Positions 32,686 through 41,731 of a stretch of DNA of 64,000 bases are shown in pieces (position 1 is the first letter of the stretch; each line of letters starts with the position of its first letter). Under the pieces are notes generated by a model. It did no database searches. It was not told the DNA's origin and saw only the letters and a program-made list of their open reading frames with translations. The translations under genes and the position numbers were made by a program. The DNA comes from Ohessyouella blattaphilus (GTDB lineage Bacteria; Bacillota; Clostridia; Lachnospirales; Lachnospiraceae). The DNA is taken from assembly GCF_024721265.1 (NCBI RefSeq), contig NZ_JAMXOC010000017.1, forward strand, positions 1 to 64,000. The letters run 5' to 3'.

Positions 32686-33897
32686 ATGAATAACAAATAC
32701 AACAAAACTATCGTCGCTTGCTTTATCGGCTACATCGTCCAAGCGATCGTTAATAACTTTGCGCCCCTACTTTTTCTGACGTTTGGTAGAACGTATCAGA
32801 TTTCTTTTTCCCAGCTAACGATGTTAGTGACGATTAATTTTGGCGTGCAACTTCTAGTGGATATACTATCTATCAAATTTATTGACCGCCTCGGTTACCG
32901 AATTTCCATGGTGCTGGCTCACCTTTTTGCTGCGGGCGGACTGATCTCCTTAACCTTTCTACCGGAGATAATGAGCAATTCTTATGTAGGCGTTCTAACC
33001 GCTGTTATTATCTATGCCATTGGAGGCGGTCTCCTAGAGGTGTTAGTAAGTCCGGTGGTAGAAGCGTGTCCTTCAGATAATAAGGAAAAGGCCATGAGTA
33101 TGCTCCACTCTTTTTACTGCTGGGGGCACGTCGGTGTGGTAGCACTGTCTACTTTGTTCTTCCAATTAGTGGGAATTGGCAACTGGAAAGTACTAGCCAT
33201 TATCTGGGCGCTTATTCCCCTTGGCAACGCAGTAGCTTTTATGAAAGTTCCCATCGCACCTTTGCTTCCAGAGGGTGAGTCAGGCTTGCGGATCAAGGAT
33301 CTATTCAGAATGAAGCTTTTCTGGGTACTGCTTATCATGATGATCTGTGCCGGTGCCAGTGAACAAGCAGTGAGCCAGTGGGCTTCCGTTTTTGTCGAAA
33401 GAGGCCTTGGCATTACCAAGTCCCTAGGCGATTTGGCAGGGCCAATGATGTTTGCGATTATGATGGGACTATCTAGGCTTTTTTACGGGAAGTACGGCGA
33501 CCGGATTAATTTAGACCGCTTTATGATTTACAGCAGTCTCCTGTGTATTGCCTCTTATCTGGGGATTTCGCTACTACCGATACCTCAGCTTAGCTTGATC
33601 GCCTGTGCAGTTTGCGGATTATCGGTAGGAATTATGTGGCCAGGAACCTTTAGTAAAGCCGCATCCGCTATGCGAAACGGCGGGACAGCAATGTTCGCTT
33701 TACTGGCCCTTGGCGGTGATATCGGCTGTGCCGGCGGCCCGACTTTAGTGGGTCTCATATCCAGTAGATATCATGATAATCTTAAGGTGGGAATCTTGGT
33801 AGCCATTATCTTTCCGGCCCTTCTTCTTATTGGTGTTTTACTTTGTAAACGCCGGGAAGAGCGAAAAAGAGTATGTAGAGTTTGTGAAAACTCTTGA
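32686..33897 (+). CDS. MFS transporter
   Basis: A 403-residue major facilitator with 12 predicted helices. The loop between helices 2 and 3 reads SIKFIDRLGYRISMVLAHLF, and the loop between helices 8 and 9 reads GLSRLFYGKYGDRINLD. The sequence resembles the FucP/NarK-like sugar group seen in Firmicutes, but the substrate is not assignable. It is the last gene of the AraC-linked operon and is followed by a terminator. It probably imports the compound handled by the DUF1349 proteins. Confidence 0.85.
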   Translation: MNNKYNKTIVACFIGYIVQAIVNNFAPLLFLTFGRTYQISFSQLTMLVTINFGVQLLVDILSIKFIDRLGYRISMVLAHLFAAGGLISLTFLPEIMSNSYVGVLTAVIIYAIGGGLLEVLVSPVVEACPSDNKEKAMSMLHSFYCWGHVGVVALSTLFFQLVGIGNWKVLAIIWALIPLGNAVAFMKVPIAPLLPEGESGLRIKDLFRMKLFWVLLIMMICAGASEQAVSQWASVFVERGLGITKSLGDLAGPMMFAIMMGLSRLFYGKYGDRINLDRFMIYSSLLCIASYLGISLLPIPQLSLIACAVCGLSVGIMWPGTFSKAASAMRNGGTAMFALLALGGDIGCAGGPTLVGLISSRYHDNLKVGILVAIIFPALLLIGVLLCKRREERKRVCRVCENS

Positions 33898-33943
33898 GAA
33901 ATTGCGCACAATCCGTATAATAACTAAATAATGAAGGTAAGAC

Positions 33944-33973
33944 GAAGGGCAAAAGGTAGCGGTTTTGCCCTTC
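33944..33973 (+). terminator. Terminator after the MFS gene
   Basis: Arms GAAGGGCAAAA (33944-33954) and its exact complement (33963-33973) around an 8-base loop, followed by TTTATAT. Confidence 0.8.
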
Positions 33974-34026
33974 TTTATATACAAACAGATATCTAACCCA
34001 GTTAGATAATGGAAAGAGTAGGTTTC

Positions 34027-34854
34027 ATGTTTGGCATTGTAGTAGGTAACAAAAATGAATTAACAACAGAAGAGCTAGCTAGATATCGCAGTGTGTACTG
34101 CGGGTTATGTCAGAGTCTTAAGAGCAGGTACGGTCAGATAGAACGTCTAACCCTTAATTACGATATGACCTTTCTGGCCCTATTGCTAGAAGGGCTTTAT
34201 GAGGAAGATGAGCGAGAAAAGGAGATCAGATGTCTCGCCCATCCCACTAAGAAGCAAGTGGTGATTGCTAATGAATTTATAGATTATGCTGCAGATATGA
34301 CAATTCTTTTGGCTTATTATAAGGCCGAAGACGACATTGCCGATGAAGGGAAGGTTGCGGCCAAGGTACTAAAAAAACTACTGCATAAAGACTTTTTAGC
34401 AGTTGCGAGGATTTATCCAAGGCAGGCCGAATGTGTCAAGACGAGTCTTGAAGAGCTAAGTAAGATTGAGAAATCCCCCACTGGTACTCCTGATGAGGCC
34501 GTCAATTTATCAGGGCGAATGCTTTCAGAAGTCTTTGTCTATAAAGAAGATTTTTGGGCGGATACTTTACGAGATATCGGTTATGAGCTAGGACGCTTTA
34601 TCTATCTTGCGGATGCCGCTCTCGATTATGAAAAAGACAAAAAAGAAAAGAGTTATAATCCCCTTTTTCTAATGGATAAAAAGCCAGAGGAGATTCGCGA
34701 TATTATGGAGCAGGCAATCGGTAGCGTTAGCTTTTTATACGACAGGCTCCCGATAATAAAAGACACCGGTATTATGGAAAATATAATCTATAGCGGGGTG
34801 TGGCAGCAGTACAATATTAAGGTTAAGGAAGAGAAGAATCAAGATGGTAAATGA
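34027..34854 (+). CDS. DUF5685 family protein
   Basis: The 275-residue protein from ATG 34027 starts [20 protein letters not shown], the conserved opening of DUF5685, followed by [17 protein letters not shown] with a CxxC pair. An ATG 18 bases upstream is less likely because the family starts at MFG and GAGTAGG precedes it. The rest is helical and includes [21 protein letters not shown]. The function is unknown. It overlaps the dnaJ-like gene by 11 bases and heads a chaperone-type cluster. Confidence 0.85.
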   Translation: MFGIVVGNKNELTTEELARYRSVYCGLCQSLKSRYGQIERLTLNYDMTFLALLLEGLYEEDEREKEIRCLAHPTKKQVVIANEFIDYAADMTILLAYYKAEDDIADEGKVAAKVLKKLLHKDFLAVARIYPRQAECVKTSLEELSKIEKSPTGTPDEAVNLSGRMLSEVFVYKEDFWADTLRDIGYELGRFIYLADAALDYEKDKKEKSYNPLFLMDKKPEEIRDIMEQAIGSVSFLYDRLPIIKDTGIMENIIYSGVWQQYNIKVKEEKNQDGK

Positions 34855-35584
34855 TCCCTATAGTGTATTAGGTATCCAGCGCGGTGCCAGCAAGGAAGAG
34901 ATAAAGAAAGCATATCGAAAAAAAGCCAAGGAATATCATCCGGATTTACATCCGAATGATCCTACGGCAGCGGACAAAATGAATGAAGTCAATGAAGCCT
35001 ATGATATGTTAAGTAATCCCGAAAAGTACGAAAGAAGGCAGCAGGAAAGTAGTGGTTATGGCGGTGGCAATCCCTATGGTAGGAACCCTTATGGTCAGAA
35101 TCCTTACGGCCAAGATCCTTTTGGACAGAGCACGACAGGAGAAGGCGGTTTCTACGGTTTTGACTTTGAAGATTTATTTGGCTTTGGTGGACGTCGTCAA
35201 GAGATGCCAAAGCCCAGTAGACAAGCTAGTGATTCTGAGGCAATTAGGAAGGTGGTTGATCTTATTTGGTCTGGTCGCTATGATTTGGCGATGCAGTATC
35301 TTAATACGATAGCCAGTACCCAGCGAAATGGTCGCTGGTATTTCTTATCTGCTCTTACAAACCACGGACTTGGCAACCGGATTAACGCCCTTTCCCAGAT
35401 CCAGATGGCCTTACAGTTAGAGCCTGGGAACCGGGAATATATGCAAGCTTACAACATTCTCAAACAGACGGGAAATGCCTATCAGAGCTCAAGTAGGAGC
35501 TATGGCAGCGCCGCTAGTGGCATGCAGACGTATTGCACGAGTCTATGTGCGCTTCAGTTCTTGTGTATGTTTTGTAGATGTTGA
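34844..35584 (+). CDS. DnaJ-domain co-chaperone with tetratricopeptide-like tail
   Basis: An N-terminal J domain (1-65; [23 protein letters not shown] and the HPD motif in [10 protein letters not shown]) stimulates Hsp70 ATPase. A linker follows with four NPYG/DPFG repeats (about 72-95), then a glycine/phenylalanine stretch and a helical TPR-like C-terminus ([32 protein letters not shown]). The zinc-finger and client-binding domains of classical DnaJ are absent, so this is a type III J protein. It overlaps the DUF5685 gene and precedes an Hsp70 gene. Confidence 0.9.
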   Translation: MVNDPYSVLGIQRGASKEEIKKAYRKKAKEYHPDLHPNDPTAADKMNEVNEAYDMLSNPEKYERRQQESSGYGGGNPYGRNPYGQNPYGQDPFGQSTTGEGGFYGFDFEDLFGFGGRRQEMPKPSRQASDSEAIRKVVDLIWSGRYDLAMQYLNTIASTQRNGRWYFLSALTNHGLGNRINALSQIQMALQLEPGNREYMQAYNILKQTGNAYQSSSRSYGSAASGMQTYCTSLCALQFLCMFCRC

Positions 35585-35610
35585 TAAAAGACAGAAAGGA
35601 TTCGGTGATT

Positions 35611-37377
35611 ATGGGAAAAGTAATCGGTATAGATTTGGGGACAACCAACAGTTGTGTGGCAATTATTGAACATGGTGAGTGCGTAATTGTTCCGAGTAGC
35701 ACCGGGGCGAGGACAACGCCGAGTATTGTGGCCTTTTCAAAAAACGGCGAGCGCATTGTGGGCGAGGTGGCCAAGCGGCAGTTAGCGGTCAACTCGGACA
35801 GAACGATTAGCTCGGTCAAAAGATATATGGGAAGCGAATGGTCGATTAAAATAGACGGCAAAGAGTACAAGCCCCAGACGATTAGCGCCATGGTCCTGAT
35901 GCAGCTTAAGAAGGATGCAGAAGGCTTTTCAGGAGAGACGATAACGGATGCGGTCATTACTGTACCAGCGTATTTTAACGATGTCCAGAGACAGGCCACG
36001 AAAGATGCGGGGAAAATAGCCGGTCTTAATGTCTTAAGAATTATTAACGAGCCTACAAGTGCGGCCTTATCTTATGGCTTAAATCACGAAGAGTCCCAAA
36101 AGGTCATGGTTTTAGACTTAGGCGGGGGGACTTTTGATGTCTCGGTAATTGAGATTGACGATGGCGTGATCGAAGTCTTAGCAACAGCCGGTGATAACCA
36201 TTTAGGCGGTGATGACTTTGACCAAAGAATTACGGATTGGTTAATCGAAGAGTTTAAAGCCACAAATAATGTGGATTTGCGAAAAGATCCGATGGCCTAT
36301 CACCGGGTAAAAGAGGCGGCAGAGAACGCGAAAAAAGAACTTTCAACGGCTGAGAGAACGAATATCAATCTATCCTATATCGCCCAAACAAAAAGTGGAC
36401 CAGTACATATGGATATTGTTCTTACCCGTGCTAAATTTCAGCAGCTAGTCAGTGACTTGGTGGATAAATTAGTAGGGCCAGTACGTAGCGCTTTGTCAGA
36501 TTCGGATATATCCCCAGCGGAGCTGGGAAAGGTGCTATTAGTAGGCGGTTCCACGAGAATGCCAGTGGTGCAAGATAAGGTTCGGGAATTAACGGGAAAA
36601 GAACCTTCAAAAAACATCAATCCTGATGAGTGTGTGGCGATGGGGGCGGCGATTCTTGGTAATACGCTCCAAGGAAACGCAATCGTGACTGCTGGTGGCG
36701 GGAGCGGCCTATTACTGCTTGATGTAACCCCGATGAGCCTTTCTATCGAAACGGTAGGCGGAGTTGCTACTCGGTTGATTGAAAGAAACACCACGCTACC
36801 AACAAAGTATTCTCGGGTATTCTCAACAGCAGCTCCCTATCAGAGCAACGTGGAGATCAAGGTTCTTCAAGGGGAGCGACCGCTAGCGAAAGACAATAAG
36901 AAAATCGGCAATTTCCGTCTGAAAGGAATTCGCCGAGCAATGGCTGGCGTGCCTCAGATAGAGGTAACCTTTGACATGGATGCCAACGGCATTCTCAAGG
37001 TATCAGCTAGAGACCTTGATACGGGAAAAGAGCAGTCGATTACTATTACGGCAGATGATAGAATGTCAGATGGAGAAATCGAACAAGCGATGCGCGATGC
37101 CAGAGAATATGCCGGTCAAGACTCTTTAAGAAGAGAAGCGCTAGAGCTTTCTAACGATGCCAATCGATTGTTAGCAAGAGTGCAAGTTTCGCTAAAGAAT
37201 GCGGGCAAACAATTACCAAAGCCAGAAAAGAAACAAATCAAAATCGATGTGGCAAATCTACAGAAGTATGTAACCAAATTGCGAGTAGATAAAGTCACTC
37301 AGTCCGAAATCGATAACTTAAGACAGGCAAAAACAGTACTGGAAGCATCAAGTATGAATATGCTGAGCCAGTGGTAA
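35611..37377 (+). CDS. DnaK-type Hsp70 chaperone (accessory copy)
   Basis: The 588-residue protein has the Hsp70 nucleotide-binding domain ([46 protein letters not shown]) and substrate-binding domain ([27 protein letters not shown]). The C-terminal lid is short and lacks the EEVD-like or Gly-rich tail of housekeeping DnaK, and no grpE or hrcA is nearby. It therefore looks like a dedicated partner for the adjacent J protein. ATG 35611 with AGAAAGGA is preferred; the frame extends upstream to 35578. Confidence 0.92.
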   Translation: MGKVIGIDLGTTNSCVAIIEHGECVIVPSSTGARTTPSIVAFSKNGERIVGEVAKRQLAVNSDRTISSVKRYMGSEWSIKIDGKEYKPQTISAMVLMQLKKDAEGFSGETITDAVITVPAYFNDVQRQATKDAGKIAGLNVLRIINEPTSAALSYGLNHEESQKVMVLDLGGGTFDVSVIEIDDGVIEVLATAGDNHLGGDDFDQRITDWLIEEFKATNNVDLRKDPMAYHRVKEAAENAKKELSTAERTNINLSYIAQTKSGPVHMDIVLTRAKFQQLVSDLVDKLVGPVRSALSDSDISPAELGKVLLVGGSTRMPVVQDKVRELTGKEPSKNINPDECVAMGAAILGNTLQGNAIVTAGGGSGLLLLDVTPMSLSIETVGGVATRLIERNTTLPTKYSRVFSTAAPYQSNVEIKVLQGERPLAKDNKKIGNFRLKGIRRAMAGVPQIEVTFDMDANGILKVSARDLDTGKEQSITITADDRMSDGEIEQAMRDAREYAGQDSLRREALELSNDANRLLARVQVSLKNAGKQLPKPEKKQIKIDVANLQKYVTKLRVDKVTQSEIDNLRQAKTVLEASSMNMLSQW

Positions 37378-37387
37378 GGAGGAGCTT

Positions 37388-37771
37388 ATGGGAAAAATAC
37401 GCGAAACGATGAATCGTTTTCTTCAGGGAAGATACGGCTATGATGAGTTAGGAAAATTACTCCTAATTGTCGGAGTTGTCTTTTATTTTCTAGGAACGAT
37501 TTTTAGAAGCAGTACCATTTCTCTTTTGGGTAGCTTAGTGATGTTTTATGAGCTTTTCCGCTTGCTTTCTAAGAAACACTGGGATAGAGGAGAAGAGAAT
37601 CGTAAATATTTAAAATATAAAAAGCTCTGGAAGCTACGCTTTGAGGAGCGCAGTACCTCACGGATTTTCCTCTGTAAAAGCTGTGGCAAATTTATCCGTG
37701 TTCCCAAAGGAAAAGGCAAGATTCAGATTACCTGTCCGACCTGTGGGCATAGCAGTGTGCATAGAACTTGA
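37388..37771 (+). CDS. Membrane protein with C-terminal zinc ribbon
   Basis: A 127-residue protein with one or two hydrophobic segments (about 23-55) and a C-terminal CxxC...CxxC zinc ribbon (LCKSCGKFIRVPKGKGKIQITCPTCG). The ribbon has the form found in small FYDLN/MJ0042-type zinc fingers. It lies 10 bases after the Hsp70 gene with GGAGG in between and ends the cluster, so it may recruit the chaperones to the membrane; this is inference from position only. Confidence 0.8.
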   Translation: MGKIRETMNRFLQGRYGYDELGKLLLIVGVVFYFLGTIFRSSTISLLGSLVMFYELFRLLSKKHWDRGEENRKYLKYKKLWKLRFEERSTSRIFLCKSCGKFIRVPKGKGKIQITCPTCGHSSVHRT

Positions 37772-37792
37772 TATAGTGAGAGGATTATTAAC

Positions 37793-37815
37793 AGCCCGCA
37801 GAAAATCTGCGGGCT
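37793..37815. terminator. Bidirectional terminator between the Hsp70 cluster and hcp
   Basis: Arms AGCCCGCAGA (37793-37802) and TCTGCGGGCT (37806-37815) with an AAA loop, followed by ATTATTAT on the plus strand and AATAATCC on the minus strand. Confidence 0.8.
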
Positions 37816-37823
37816 ATTATTAT

Positions 37824-39362
37824 CTAAGAAAGAATTCTCTTTAGATCCTCTTCCGGCGTAGAAATTGGCGTTAACGCGTAATTATCTACTAAGTAGTGTA
37901 GGACATTTGGTGAGACAAATGCTGGTAAGGTTGGACCAAGCAGAATGTTACGAATACCTAGGTGAAGAAGGGTAAGTAAGATACAAACTGCTTTTTGCTC
38001 ATACCAAGAGAGCACTAGGGTTAGTGGCAGGTCGTTAACCCCGCAATCAAAAGCTTCCGCGAGAGCAACAGCAACCTTAATGGCGGAATAGGCGTCATTG
38101 CACTGTCCCATATCCATAATCCGTGGTAAGCCACCAATTTCTCCAAGGTCAAGATCGTTAAAGCGATATTTACCACAAGCTAGGGTTAAGATAATAGAAT
38201 CATCTGGAGTCTGCTTTACAAAGTCGGTATAGTAGTTACGACCTGGCTTGGCACCGTCGCAGCCACCTACTAAGAAGAAGTGCTTGATATCGCCAGACTT
38301 TACCGCTTCCACAACCTTATCCGCCACAGACAGGACGGTTCCGTGAGCAAAGCCAGTGGTTACCGTTTTGCCGCCGTTAATACCAGTGAATTCCGTGTCC
38401 TCTGGATAACCGCCTAGGGCTAGGGCTTTTTCGATTACTGGGGTAAAGTCCTTATTGTCATCAATGTGTACCATCTCTGGATAAGAGACGACAGCGGTAG
38501 TAAAGACACGGTCGCGATAGCTGTCTTTTACCGGCATCAAGCAGTTTGTAGTAAAGAGAACCGGAGCAGGAATATCAATGAATTCCTTTTGCTGATTCTG
38601 CCAAGCGGTTCCAAAGTTACCCTTTAAATGAGGATATTTTTTTAACTCTGGATAGCCGTGGGCGGGTAGCATCTCGCCGTGGGTATAAATATTGATACCT
38701 TTTCCTTCCGTTTGCTCTAGGAGCTGCTTAAGATCGTGAAGGTCGTGACCACTTATGACAATAAAGGGACCCTTCTCCACGGTTAACGGCACTGTTACAG
38801 GGGTTGGCGTACCGTAAGTCGCAGTGTTCGCTTGATCGAGAAGAGCCATGCATTTAAGATTCACTTCACCGGTCTCTAAGACCAGTGGAAGAAGCTCATC
38901 CATGCCATAAGAGTCCTCGCCGATAGCGTTCATTGCTTTATAAAAGAAGCTATTTACATCCTTATCTGTATACCCAAGCACGTAAGCGTGATAAGCATAG
39001 GCAGCCATTCCCCGAATACCAAAGAGGATTAGTGACTTAAGAGAACGAATATCCTCATCGGCAGTCCAGATGGTGTTCATATCCACTTTTTCGTCCTGGT
39101 GTAACTCAGCAATTTGTTGTCTTAAGGTTTCATCGTTAAAGTTTACATTGGTGATGGTGGTAAAGAGTCCTTCCATCATTAATCGGTCAGTTGTCTCGGT
39201 AGGTGCGGTCTTACTTACAAAACGCGCGAGTCCAATTAGGGAACCAGTCAGTTCATCCTGTAGGTTAGCGGTGGTATCTTGCTTGCCGCAGACACCAGCT
39301 TTGCCGGTACAACCTTTACCGCCGGCAGTTTGTTCACATTGGAAACAAAACATGTTACTCAT
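37824..39362 (-). CDS. hcp: Hybrid cluster protein (hydroxylamine reductase)
   Basis: The protein begins MSNMFCFQCEQTAGGKGCTGKAGVCGK, which holds the four N-terminal cysteines of the Fe-S cluster, and has the hybrid-cluster ligands spread through the C-terminal part (for example GLARF..., TTNCLMP, VGGCDGAKPGRNYY, LACGKYRFN, DMGQCNDAYSAI). Hcp acts as a nitric oxide and hydroxylamine reductase in nitrosative stress. From the ATG at 39362 the length is 512 residues; GGAGGA lies seven bases upstream, so the five extra residues of the longer frame are rejected. It is cotranscribed with the ferredoxin-like gene 20 bases upstream. Confidence 0.95.
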   Translation of the reverse strand: MSNMFCFQCEQTAGGKGCTGKAGVCGKQDTTANLQDELTGSLIGLARFVSKTAPTETTDRLMMEGLFTTITNVNFNDETLRQQIAELHQDEKVDMNTIWTADEDIRSLKSLILFGIRGMAAYAYHAYVLGYTDKDVNSFFYKAMNAIGEDSYGMDELLPLVLETGEVNLKCMALLDQANTATYGTPTPVTVPLTVEKGPFIVISGHDLHDLKQLLEQTEGKGINIYTHGEMLPAHGYPELKKYPHLKGNFGTAWQNQQKEFIDIPAPVLFTTNCLMPVKDSYRDRVFTTAVVSYPEMVHIDDNKDFTPVIEKALALGGYPEDTEFTGINGGKTVTTGFAHGTVLSVADKVVEAVKSGDIKHFFLVGGCDGAKPGRNYYTDFVKQTPDDSIILTLACGKYRFNDLDLGEIGGLPRIMDMGQCNDAYSAIKVAVALAEAFDCGVNDLPLTLVLSWYEQKAVCILLTLLHLGIRNILLGPTLPAFVSPNVLHYLVDNYALTPISTPEEDLKRILS

Positions 39363-39382
39363 ACTTACTTCCTCCATTTTTC

Positions 39383-40081
39383 TTAGTCTAAGATTTCGCC
39401 TTCTGTAGAGATTGTGACAATTTGCCAGGGAATCATCTTATCGCTGTCCTTTAAAGCTTTGATGGCCGCATTTGCCATGCCGCCACAGCAAGGCACTTCC
39501 ATACGGACAACGGTTACGGATTTTATGTCATTCTCTCTCAAGATAGCGGTCAATTTTTCTGAATAGTCCCCTTCATCTAACTTCGGACACCCGATTAAAG
39601 TAATGTGATTTTTTATAAAACGCTCGTGGAAGTTTCCATACGCATACGCAGTACAATCAGCAGCGATTAAAAGCTTGGCCCCGTCAAAATAGGGTGCATT
39701 TATTGGTGCCAGTTTGATTTGCACGGGCCACTGTCTTAGCTGACTGTTTAAATCCCTAGTTGGTGAGGACGCGCAAGGCGCCTCTACCCGGCTAAGGGTT
39801 TTCGCGCTACTGCCTGGGCAAGCACAAGGTGAATTTTGCTTGGCCTTCTCCATATTGGCTTTTACCGCCGCCTCATCATAAGCTGCGGCTTCTCTTTCTT
39901 CAAAAGAAATAGCATTTGTAGGGCAGACAGGCAGGCAATCACCTAAGCCATCACAGTAATCATCCCGTAATAGTTTGGCCTTGCCGTCTATCATACCAAT
40001 GGCATTTTCGTGACAAGCCTCGGCACAGAGTCCACAGCCATTGCATTTTTCTTCGTCTATCTTTATGATTTTTCGTTTCAT
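39383..40081 (-). CDS. 4Fe-4S ferredoxin-domain protein, Hcp partner
   Basis: A 232-residue protein with two N-terminal 4Fe-4S motifs (CNGCGLCAEACHENAI and CDGLGDCLPVCPTNAI), the second with GLGD in place of the usual CxxC spacing, and a C-terminal domain with GAKLLIAADCTAYAYGNFH, IGCPKLDEGD and EVPCCGGM. This composition is common next to hcp in Clostridia and probably supplies electrons to it or handles a related metabolite. AAGGAGG precedes the ATG. Confidence 0.85.
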   Translation of the reverse strand: MKRKIIKIDEEKCNGCGLCAEACHENAIGMIDGKAKLLRDDYCDGLGDCLPVCPTNAISFEEREAAAYDEAAVKANMEKAKQNSPCACPGSSAKTLSRVEAPCASSPTRDLNSQLRQWPVQIKLAPINAPYFDGAKLLIAADCTAYAYGNFHERFIKNHITLIGCPKLDEGDYSEKLTAILRENDIKSVTVVRMEVPCCGGMANAAIKALKDSDKMIPWQIVTISTEGEILD

Positions 40082-40094
40082 TAGTTTCGCCTCC

Positions 40095-40123
40095 TTGACT
40101 TTCTGAAATTATCATAATACAAT
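40095..40123 (+). promoter_or_regulatory. Promoter of the crp/fnr-family regulator gene
   Basis: TTGACT (40095-40100) and TACAAT (40118-40123) with a 17-base spacer. The predicted start near 40130 places the palindrome at 40138-40153 just downstream, where a bound protein would block transcription. Confidence 0.55.
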
Positions 40124-40153
40124 CAAAACAACAAGTCGGTTGCAAAAACAACG
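40111..40153 (-). promoter_or_regulatory. Operator and promoter of the hcp operon
   Basis: GGTTG (40138-40142) - 6 bases - CAACG (40149-40153) is an inverted repeat. On the minus strand it lies 21 bases before TATGAT (40116-40111), which centres it at about -41.5 of the hcp transcript, the class II activator position of Crp/Fnr proteins. Confidence 0.65.
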
Positions 40154-40163
40154 GAGAAGAAAT

Positions 40164-40823
40164 ATGAATGAAAAAATTGAGATCGTAAGGCGATGTCCTT
40201 TATTTGCCGGAATTGAGGAAAAGGATATGCAGGCACTGATGGCCTGCTTACAAGCGAAAGAAATGAACGTAAAAAAAGGCGAGACTATTTTTTCGGTAGG
40301 AGAGAGGCCAGATTATATCGGAATTGTGCTACAAGGAAAGGCCCATGTGATTCAGGAGGATTATTGGGGGAATCGGACGATTCTTACGGATGTACAAGCT
40401 GGAGATTTGTTTGGCGAGGCCTTTTCCCTAGCGGAGGCAACCGAACTTCCGGTGTCGGTTATAGCGGGTGAAGATAGCACGGTTTTATTGGTAGACTCTA
40501 GAAGAATATTGACCTCTTGTTCTTCTGCTTGCAATTTCCACACTCGTTTGATTCGGAACTTAATGAAGATAATTGCCAATAAGAACATTATGCTGACGCG
40601 TAAAATGGAGCACATCACTAAGAGAACGACGAGAGAGAAGGTATTGTCTTATTTGTCAGCTTGCGCTCTAATACACGGAAGCAACACCTTTACCATAGCT
40701 TTTAACCGTCAGGAATTTGCCGATTATCTTTCGGTGGAACGCAGTGCCTTATCGAATACCTTATGTAAAATGCGAGATGAGGGGATTATTCAGTTTACCA
40801 AGAATAAATTCACGATAAATTAG
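40164..40823 (+). CDS. Crp/Fnr-family regulator (HcpR-like)
   Basis: The 219-residue protein from ATG 40164 (GGAGAAG upstream) has a cyclic-nucleotide-type beta barrel (about 15-130; FSVGERPDYIGIVLQGKAHVIQED, GDLFGEAFSLAE), a long dimer helix (MKIIANKNIMLTRKMEHITKRTTREKVLSYL) and a C-terminal winged helix (FNRQEFADYLSVERSALSNTLCKMRDEGII). It lacks an N-terminal Fnr-type cysteine cluster. It lies between the divergent hcp operon and a ferredoxin/NapH-like pair, both preceded by the same palindrome, so it probably responds to NO-type stress and controls both. Heme-dependent NO sensing is known for HcpR proteins but is not shown here. Confidence 0.88.
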   Translation: MNEKIEIVRRCPLFAGIEEKDMQALMACLQAKEMNVKKGETIFSVGERPDYIGIVLQGKAHVIQEDYWGNRTILTDVQAGDLFGEAFSLAEATELPVSVIAGEDSTVLLVDSRRILTSCSSACNFHTRLIRNLMKIIANKNIMLTRKMEHITKRTTREKVLSYLSACALIHGSNTFTIAFNRQEFADYLSVERSALSNTLCKMRDEGIIQFTKNKFTIN

Positions 40824-40825
40824 TA

Positions 40826-40868
40826 GGTTGTTTTTCCAACCGACTTTTGTCTGTGAGTTCCATAGAAT
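40826..40868 (+). promoter_or_regulatory. Second Crp/Fnr-type operator and promoter, before the ferredoxin gene
   Basis: A perfect GGTTG (40826-40830) - N6 - CAACC (40837-40841) lies exactly 21 bases before TAGAAT (40863-40868), placing its centre at -41.5. The same spacing is seen on the other side of the regulator gene. It shares the flanking GAC after CAACC. Confidence 0.65.
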
Positions 40869-40903
40869 AAAACCTAGATAAAAAAAGTAGGAGGAATGAA
40901 AAA

Positions 40904-41110
40904 GTGAAAAGTAAAAAAATAGCAGTCGTACACCAAGACTGCGTGGCTTGTGGAAATTGTGCGAAATATTGCCCACGAAGAGCGATCACAATTGATAGAG
41001 GAATTTGTGCAGTAGTGGATGAGAGCTTATGTGTAGGATGTGGAAAGTGCGAGCAGGCCTGTCCAGCGGGAACGATAGAGATGGTAGCAAGGGAGGTCGT
41101 GTATGGTTAA
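40904..41110 (+). CDS. Ferredoxin (two 4Fe-4S clusters)
   Basis: A 68-residue ferredoxin with two CxxCxxCxxxC motifs (CVACGNCAKYCPRRAI and CVGCGKCEQACPAGTI). A GTG start (40904) is used nine bases after AGGAGG; the ATG nearer that site reads into a stop after three codons. It overlaps the NapH-like gene by 8 bases, so the pair are coupled and probably form an electron-transfer module at the membrane. Confidence 0.9.
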   Translation: MKSKKIAVVHQDCVACGNCAKYCPRRAITIDRGICAVVDESLCVGCGKCEQACPAGTIEMVAREVVYG

Positions 41111-41675
41111 GAAGAGATGGTATGACTACTTATGGATTGCCTCGGTGCTATATTTGAGTCTGGGATTTTTCAATATTTTATTTGCATGGCTTGGACTAAT
41201 TTGTTTTATTACACCGCTGATGATTTCTCTTTTGGGTAGAGGCAAGGCCTACTGTAATAAATTTTGTGGTAGAGGGCAGCTGTTTGAACTTTTAGGTGGA
41301 AACTTGGGCTTATCGAGAAAGAAGACACCACCTCGCTTTTTACGTTCAAAATGGTTTCGTTATGGGTTTCTACTTTTCTTTTTAACGATGTTTGGCATGA
41401 TGCTCTATGCAACATACCTTGTCTTTAGCGGGACGACTGGCTTACAGGAAAAGGTAACACTGCTATGGACCTTTAAACTGCCTTGGCACTGGACGAATAC
41501 CGCTTTTGCACCACCTGGGGTTGCTCAGTTTGCTTTCGGCTTTTATAGTGTGATGCTTACTTCTACCGTTCTTGGTCTGGTCACAATGATTCTCTTTAAG
41601 CCGCGGTCTTGGTGTGTGTATTGTCCAATGGGAACGATGACCCAGATGATATGTAAAGTAAAAACGGAAGCATAA
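41103..41675 (+). CDS. NapH/NosR-like 4Fe-4S membrane protein
   Basis: A 190-residue protein with four predicted transmembrane helices. Paired cysteine motifs (AYCNKFCGRGQLFELLG near residue 50 and WCVYCPMGTMTQ near 178) resemble those of NapH/NosR/YccM proteins, which relay electrons across the membrane. Both motifs contain only two visible cysteines, fewer than the classical four. With the adjacent ferredoxin it may feed electrons to Hcp; this is inferred from shared operators. Confidence 0.8.
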   Translation: MVKKRWYDYLWIASVLYLSLGFFNILFAWLGLICFITPLMISLLGRGKAYCNKFCGRGQLFELLGGNLGLSRKKTPPRFLRSKWFRYGFLLFFLTMFGMMLYATYLVFSGTTGLQEKVTLLWTFKLPWHWTNTAFAPPGVAQFAFGFYSVMLTSTVLGLVTMILFKPRSWCVYCPMGTMTQMICKVKTEA

Positions 41676-41686
41676 TGTTTTGTAAG

Positions 41687-41724
41687 AACGCCCCGTTCAC
41701 GTGTATGTGTGAACGAGGCGTTTT
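41687..41724 (+). terminator. Terminator after the NapH-like gene
   Basis: AACGCCCCGTTCAC (41687-41700) pairs with GTGAACGAGGCGTT (41709-41722) with one mismatch; TT follows on the plus strand. It separates convergent genes. Confidence 0.8.
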
Positions 41725-41731
41725 AAACTTG

